A stretch of DNA of 64,000 nt from Phycisphaerales bacterium (GTDB taxonomy: Bacteria > Planctomycetota > Phycisphaerae > Phycisphaerales > UBA1924): contig DASPKU010000007.1 of assembly GCA_035627955.1 (NCBI GenBank), positions 62,001 to 126,000 of the forward strand, in the 5' to 3' direction. Positions within the stretch are counted from its first letter, which is position 1, and the number at the start of each line of letters is the position of its first letter. The notes below the pieces were generated by a model that ran no database searches, was not told the origin of the DNA, and worked only from the letters and a program-made list of their open reading frames with translations. Positions 59,851-64,000 of this stretch are shown in pieces. A program made the position numbers and the translations under genes.

Positions 59851-61155
59851 GTGGAGCCGTCGAGCCCGACAATCACGTTCCAGAGGTGCATGGTGCTGGG
59901 TGCGCCGGCGATAGCCGGACTGGCGTGTGCCGCGACGGGGATGCCGCCGGTCGGAGTCGCAATCGTGGCGGGCATCGCAGCAGTGGCGTCCGGGTGGACG
60001 CTGGTTCGCGCGGGAGATCGCGCGCTCGGCGGTGTGCGCGAAGAGTTGCGGCGTCACGCCCGCGAGCTGGAGGAGACTCGGGAGTCAGCCCAAGCGGTGG
60101 AACAGGAGCTTGGCTCTGTGCGGGCGGTGCTGGAGGCATCGCCCTGGCCGATGTTCGCCACGGGGGCGGCGGGCGAGGTGGTATTGGCGAACCGCGCGGC
60201 GGAGGAGTTCTTCCAGCGGGGCCCGCGGGGGCTGATCGGGCGGTCAGTTGAGGACCTGGTGACGCAGGGGGATGTGATCACGCTGCACGCCGCGGCGTTG
60301 TCGGGGCGGGAGGCGACAGGCCAGGTGCGGCTGCAGCGGTCGGACGGGACGCGGATTTACCAGGTGAAGGCCGGGCCGGTGCGGCTTGGGGCGGCGCGGT
60401 CAGGGGCGGTAGTGTCGCTGCGGGACATCACGGAGCTTGCGACGGCCCTGCAGCTGAAGACGGACTTTGTGGCGAACGCGAGCCACGAGCTGCGGACGCC
60501 GGTGGCGAGCATCAAGGCGGCGATCGAGACGCTGGCGGACGGGGCGTGGGAAGACGAGGGGATGCGGTCGCGGTTCACGCAGATGATCGCGAACAACGCC
60601 CAGCGGCTGGACGAGATGATCCGCGACCTGATGGAGCTGTCACGTTTGGAGTCGCCGGAGTCGGTCATTCGAGTCGAGGAGGTGGACCTGGGCGCGGTGA
60701 TCGAGGACGTGTACGAGCAGCTCGGCGCGTTCGCGGCGGAGAAGCAGCTGCGGCTGGAGGTGGACGTCGAGCCTGGGGTGACGCGGCTACGGAGCGACCC
60801 GAAGCTGCTGCGGCTGGTGATCAAGAACCTGGTGGACAACGCGATCAAGTTCGCGAACGTTGGGACGCCGGTGCGGGTGGTGGCGCGGCGTGGCGAGGGG
60901 AACGGGGGCCTGCGGGTGCAGGTGATCGATCAAGGGGTGGGGATCCCGATCAACCAGCAGCAGCGGGTGTTCGAGCGGTTCTTCCAGGTGGACCCGGCGA
61001 GGACGGGGTTTCAGCACCGGCGCGGCACGGGGCTGGGGCTGGCGATCGTGAAGCACGCGGTGAAGGCGCTGGGCGGGGCTATTTCTGTCGAGTCGGTGTG
61101 GAAGCAGGGGACGACGATGACGGTGGAGCTGCCGTGGGAGGGGCCTGCTTCGTAG
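59851..61155 (+). CDS. phoR: PhoR-like sensor histidine kinase
   Basis: A 434-residue kinase starting with GTG at 59851. Two closely spaced hydrophobic segments (about 15-31 and 33-50) suggest a membrane anchor with little outside. A coiled coil follows and then a PAS domain (about 80-200: LEASPWPMFATGAAGEVVLANRAAEEFF). The HisKA domain has the phosphoacceptor His in ANASHELRTPVASIKAAIETL, and the HATPase domain has DNAIKFAN, VIDQGVGIP and GTGLGLAIVKHAVKALGG. Its end overlaps the stop region of the convergent gene at 61079 by 77 bases. As in PhoR, signals may come through other proteins. Confidence 0.9.
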   Translation: MEPSSPTITFQRCMVLGAPAIAGLACAATGMPPVGVAIVAGIAAVASGWTLVRAGDRALGGVREELRRHARELEETRESAQAVEQELGSVRAVLEASPWPMFATGAAGEVVLANRAAEEFFQRGPRGLIGRSVEDLVTQGDVITLHAAALSGREATGQVRLQRSDGTRIYQVKAGPVRLGAARSGAVVSLRDITELATALQLKTDFVANASHELRTPVASIKAAIETLADGAWEDEGMRSRFTQMIANNAQRLDEMIRDLMELSRLESPESVIRVEEVDLGAVIEDVYEQLGAFAAEKQLRLEVDVEPGVTRLRSDPKLLRLVIKNLVDNAIKFANVGTPVRVVARRGEGNGGLRVQVIDQGVGIPINQQQRVFERFFQVDPARTGFQHRRGTGLGLAIVKHAVKALGGAISVESVWKQGTTMTVELPWEGPAS

Positions 61156-61870
61156 ATTCTGTGGAGGCCTTGAGGCTGAACTTGCCGGGGCTGCAGGTGT
61201 CGTTGCCGGGCAGTTCGGTGTGGGGGACGAAGTCGCCGGTGGGGCTGGAGCGCTGCACGCTGCTGCGGGCCTCGGGGAGCTTGGACTGCCTTGGGGCGGC
61301 TTCGGGCTGCTGCTTCTCGCCCCAATAGAGGCACTCGACGGGCTGGCCGTCGGCGTCGTAGAGGGCGATGCAGTCGGCGCTGTTTGAGAAGGCGACGTAC
61401 TGGGACCTGGTCTCCGCGGAGAAGACGTAGGCGTCGTGGAACTTGGGGTTCTTCGTCGGGGCTGAGTCCTTGGTGCCGCAGGGCTGGGCGGGGCTCGACT
61501 GGTAGCCGTTGAAGAGGACGACGACCTCGCCGGGCTGGAGGGTGAGGTCCGGGAAGGTGAAGGAGAAGCGGTTGTCCTGGTCGCCGGGCTTGTCCTTTGC
61601 TTTGTTCTTGTCCTTGGAGTCGGTCGGCGGGGACTTGCGGGCGTCGGCGATGCGGTAGCCCTTGAGGTTGATGGGCTTGGCGTGCGGGTTGACGATCTCG
61701 ATGAACTCGTCGCCGGTGGCGGAGCGCTTGCCGTCCTGATCAGGGTCGGCATCGCGGGGCACGGCGTAGAAGACCTCGGTGACGAGCGGGTGCAGCGGGG
61801 CGTCCTTCGCCTTGTCGGCGGCGGGTTGCGTGGTCGGCTGCATCAACAGAGTGGCGGCGAGCGCGAGCAT
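61079..61870 (-). CDS. Lamin-tail-domain protein
   Basis: This 263-residue protein starts at the ATG at 61870 behind gggaggaa. A short hydrophobic N-terminus (MLALAATLLM) may be a signal peptide. Residues 30-185 look like a lamin-tail domain: PLVTEVFYAVPRDADPDQDGK, GDEFIEIVNPHAKPINLKGYRIADA, FPDLTLQPGEVVVLFNGY, SADCIALYDADGQPVECLYWG. Such domains occur in exported bacterial proteins. The Ser/Pro-rich C-terminus is encoded in the 3' end of the sensor kinase gene on the opposite strand, overlapping by 77 bases. Confidence 0.75.
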   Translation of the reverse strand: MLALAATLLMQPTTQPAADKAKDAPLHPLVTEVFYAVPRDADPDQDGKRSATGDEFIEIVNPHAKPINLKGYRIADARKSPPTDSKDKNKAKDKPGDQDNRFSFTFPDLTLQPGEVVVLFNGYQSSPAQPCGTKDSAPTKNPKFHDAYVFSAETRSQYVAFSNSADCIALYDADGQPVECLYWGEKQQPEAAPRQSKLPEARSSVQRSSPTGDFVPHTELPGNDTCSPGKFSLKASTESTKQAPPTAAPPSSSSPASTPTRQK

Positions 61871-61967
61871 GGGTTCCTCCCCCATTGGTGGGCGGGGAGA
61901 TTACCAGATACGGCGCGGGCGGCGATAGCATTTGGGCCTCACGGGAGGCTGTCACAGGAGACTGGCG

Positions 61968-63092
61968 ATGCGGATGTACGGGATTCTCGCGGTGGTGGCG
62001 GCGGGCCTGGCTTCGGCGGCGTGGGCTCAGGAGAAGAAGGACGCGGCGCCGGTAAAGACCCAGCCGGCGGGTGACGCGCCCAAGGAGGCGCCGAAGCAGG
62101 AGGTGCAGCCGGAGTACCGCCCGGAGGCCGTGGACTGGCTGAGGAAAGAGGCCGGGACGGTGATGCCGCTGATCGCCAATATGGACGTGCGGAAGATCGC
62201 GTTCAGCACGACGTGGCTGCCGGTGATCGACGAGCGGGTGATCTACGTCGACAAGCGGTGGACGAAGGCGTTCACGCCCGAGCAGTTCGAGAAGCTGAGC
62301 GAGGAGGAGAAGAAGACGCTGCACCCGGAGAAGTTCGACGGGTACCGCTTCTACTTCACGCGCTACGGCTCGCCGCTGGCGTACCTGCGGCCGCTGGACC
62401 TGGTGGCGGATGCGATCGGCGGGCCGATGCCGCTGCGGGGCAAGAAGATCCTGGATTACGGGTACGGCACCATCGGGCACCTGCGGCTGATGGCGAGCCA
62501 GAACATGGACGTGACGGGCGTGGAGGTCGACCCCTCGCTGAAGGCGCTGTACTCGCGCGAGGAGGACACGGGAAAGGTTCCGGGTGTTGGGATGGACGAC
62601 ATCCCGCCGCCGGGGAGCCTGACGCTGGTGCACGGCAAGTGGCCGGGGGACAAGGACGTCGCGGAAAAGGTGGGCGGCGGGTACGACATCATCACCAGCA
62701 AGAACACGCTGAAGAACGGGTACATCAACCCTGAGCAGAAGGTGCCCAAGGAGATGCTGGTCGACTTGAGCGTGCCGCCCGAGGAGTTCGTGGCCAAGGT
62801 GCACGCGGCCCTCAAGCCGGGCGGGGTGTTCATGATCTACAACATCAGCCCCAAGCAGACGCCGCCGGGCGAGGGCTATAAGCCGTGGTCGGACGGGCGG
62901 TGCCCCTTCCCGCGCGAGATGCTGGAGAAGGCGGGGTTCGAGGTGCTCGAGTACAACAAGGACGACAGCGCGACGATCCGGCGGTTCGGCGCGGCTCTGG
63001 AGTGGGACAAGAAGATGGACCTGGAGAATGACTGCTTTGCGGTGTACACGCTGGTGAGGAGGAAGGCGGAGGAGCCCCCCACTCCGAAGTGA
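61968..63092 (+). CDS. Exported methyltransferase-like protein
   Basis: A 374-residue protein with a signal peptide (1-20, AGLASAAWAQ). A class I methyltransferase fold follows from about residue 145: the SAM-binding-like KKILDYGYGTIGHLRLMASQN, VTGVEVDPSLKAL (the second acidic strand) and HAALKPGGVFMIYNIS. The conserved GxGxG is GYGTIG. The presence of a signal peptide before an apparently cytosolic-type SAM enzyme is odd, since S-adenosylmethionine is not known to be available outside the cytosol. Start at the ATG at 61968, behind caggag. A strong terminator follows. Confidence 0.78.
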   Translation: MRMYGILAVVAAGLASAAWAQEKKDAAPVKTQPAGDAPKEAPKQEVQPEYRPEAVDWLRKEAGTVMPLIANMDVRKIAFSTTWLPVIDERVIYVDKRWTKAFTPEQFEKLSEEEKKTLHPEKFDGYRFYFTRYGSPLAYLRPLDLVADAIGGPMPLRGKKILDYGYGTIGHLRLMASQNMDVTGVEVDPSLKALYSREEDTGKVPGVGMDDIPPPGSLTLVHGKWPGDKDVAEKVGGGYDIITSKNTLKNGYINPEQKVPKEMLVDLSVPPEEFVAKVHAALKPGGVFMIYNISPKQTPPGEGYKPWSDGRCPFPREMLEKAGFEVLEYNKDDSATIRRFGAALEWDKKMDLENDCFAVYTLVRRKAEEPPTPK

Positions 63093-63110
63093 TTGCACGA
63101 TCCACAGTTA

Positions 63111-63146
63111 CGGACAGCGCGGCCCGACGGCGGGCCGTGCTGTGTT
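63111..63146 (+). terminator. Terminator after the methyltransferase-like gene
   Basis: A 13-base stem with one G-U pair, ACAGCGCGGCCCG and CGGGCCGTGCTGT, loop ACGG, followed by gtttt. It lies 19 bases after the stop. Confidence 0.85.
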
Positions 63147-63510
63147 TTCGGGTGTGCCCGGTCTGCCAAATGGGCAGAGTTGGGAGTGCGTTTCCGGGGA
63201 GTGGCTGGTCGGAATCGCCTCTGGGGCAATCTCGCGGGGTTTGGTGGACCGGCACGGGGCTCGCTCCGATAGAACCGAGGACGGCGCGGCTGTGCTGGAG
63301 ACCTGGTGGTCGTCGGCGCGGGCGCGGCGTTGGCCGGTGCTGGTGCAAGCCCGGTGCTGGGCGTGAGTTGGTGTTGGTGCGAAGCCGGTGATCAGCAGAT
63401 TCAGGGGAAATCAACAACGCGTGAGCGAACCTGACGCCTGATAATCATCGAACTGTGGTTGGGACCCGCGACGATTCCCCAATCGTTTACGGGCACCCGG
63501 GAGCAAGCAG
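63147..63510. other. Intergenic region upstream of clpC
   Basis: These 364 bases contain a small hairpin (ctgccaaatgggcag, 63160-63174) and short frames that do not look coding. The ribosome-binding site of clpC (cgggag) lies at the right end. The region probably carries the clpC promoter. I could not identify a CtsR or HrcA operator. Confidence 0.5.
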
Positions 63511-64000
63511 ATGTTTGAACGTTTCACCGATCGAGCCCGCAAGGTCATGGCCCTGGCGAACCAGGAGGCCCAGCGGCTGAACCACGAGTACATCGGGACC
63601 GAGCACATCCTGCTCGGGCTGGTGAAGGAGGGTTCGGGCGTGGGGGCGAACGTCCTGCGAAACCTGGACGTGGACCTTCGGCGCGTGCGTCTCGAGGTGG
63701 AGAAGCTGGTCAAGGCCGGGCCTGAGATGGTGACGATGGGGAAGCTGCCCCAGACGCCGCGGGCCAAGAAGGTGATCGAGTACGCCATCGAAGAGGCGCG
63801 GAACCTGAATCACAACTACGTGGGCACCGAGCACCTGCTGCTCGGGCTGCTGCGTGAGCACGACGGCGTCGCGGCCCAGGTGCTGCTGAACCTCGGCCTG
63901 CGCCTGGAGGAGGTCCGCGAGGAGGTGCTCAACCTGCTCGGGGCTGGCAACGAGGGCCAGAGCGAGGGCGGCGAGACCGCGGGCGGGGCCGGCGGGCTGG
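63511..64000 (+). CDS. clpC: ATP-dependent Clp protease ATP-binding subunit ClpC (3' truncated)
   Basis: The frame begins at the ATG at 63511 behind cccgggag and runs off the window. The 163 visible residues are the Clp N-terminal double repeat: FERFTDRARKVMALANQEAQRLNHEYIGTEHILLGLVKEG, then RAKKVIEYAIEEARNLNHNYVGTEHLLLGLLREHDGVAAQVL, followed by a Gly/Glu-rich linker (GAGNEGQSEGGETAGGAGG). The AAA+ domains lie outside the window. ClpC with ClpP degrades damaged or tagged proteins in the cytosol. Confidence 0.95.
   Translation, partial: MFERFTDRARKVMALANQEAQRLNHEYIGTEHILLGLVKEGSGVGANVLRNLDVDLRRVRLEVEKLVKAGPEMVTMGKLPQTPRAKKVIEYAIEEARNLNHNYVGTEHLLLGLLREHDGVAAQVLLNLGLRLEEVREEVLNLLGAGNEGQSEGGETAGGAGGL

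Noticed and set aside
63142-63366. A 74-codon frame before clpC
   Set aside because: It begins in the tail of a terminator hairpin, has no ribosome-binding site and has no plausible protein features.

Overview
The window is a 64 kb piece of a high-G+C bacterial chromosome, almost certainly from a planctomycete of the Phycisphaerae type. The evidence is the mix of proteins: PEP-CTERM-like exported proteins ending in VPxPG...RRR, large exported repeat proteins ending in a paired DFNxDGD-GTDQDIE tail, membrane proteins carrying CxxCGYxLRGL...CPECG zinc ribbons, bactofilins, an Hsp70-independent groES/groEL pair with a non-GGM tail, and dense families of short palindromic repeats. No rRNA, tRNA, CRISPR array, integrase or transposase was recognised.

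Layout. 1-8.8 kb: end of an unknown gene, rsmA, a zinc-ribbon membrane protein, a Ser/Thr kinase followed by an exported degenerate trypsin-like protein, a Cof-type HAD phosphatase, a GGDEF protein and a DUF2959-like lipoprotein. 8.8-16.2 kb (minus strand): a large exported propeller-like protein with the paired tail, two bactofilins, a prolyl oligopeptidase, a zinc-ribbon membrane protein and an orphan nuoE. 16.4-25.3 kb: a small basic protein, phoH-pgpH, GNAT, a PEP-CTERM-like protein, mug, an HExxH protein and rmuC. 25.4-28.5 kb: a degenerate receiver protein, groES, a small gene flanked by two inverted repeats, and groEL.

28.6-30.7 kb is the most unusual part. It holds three tightly packed, overlapping or nearly overlapping genes of visibly lower G+C: a receiver domain fused to a Cap12/PycTIR-type TIR domain, a sensorless histidine kinase, and a stand-alone receiver. 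It reads as a phosphorelay wired directly to a TIR effector, and I know of no described system with this arrangement. Next to it (30.9-32.8 kb) lie an FN3-like protein, a PIN-domain protein with a short overlapping gene, and an SMI1/KNR4 (SUKH) protein.

32.9-44.1 kb: a histone H1-like basic protein, a GreA/Rnk-type factor behind a possible attenuator, GNAT, an O-methyltransferase, a second PEP-CTERM-like protein, an ELWxTDGT-repeat protein with the paired tail, an NlpC/P60-like protein, a deoxyhypusine synthase homologue and an SBBP-type propeller with the paired tail. 44.2-55.4 kb: GNAT, a secreted Cys-rich protein coupled to a membrane protein, a beta-carbonic-anhydrase-like protein, an NfeD/ClpP-like exported protein, a dihydrouridine synthase carrying an in-frame palindromic element, a lipoprotein with a PIG-L deacetylase, a family-4-like uracil-DNA glycosylase, several small proteins, and an NAD-dependent epimerase. 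55.4-64 kb: mgtE, a porin of the OprO/OprP type, a PhoB/PhoR-like two-component pair, a lamin-tail protein, an exported methyltransferase-like protein, and the start of clpC.

Five short-repeat families recur: a GTGCCAC hairpin family (six copies, two of them supplying stop codons), a TAGGAACCSCGACCGT family, a GACGCCGGGACTGAG palindrome family (one full copy in frame inside dus), a GGGTACCCCGCCGC family, and two large inverted repeats made of short tandem units between groES and groEL.
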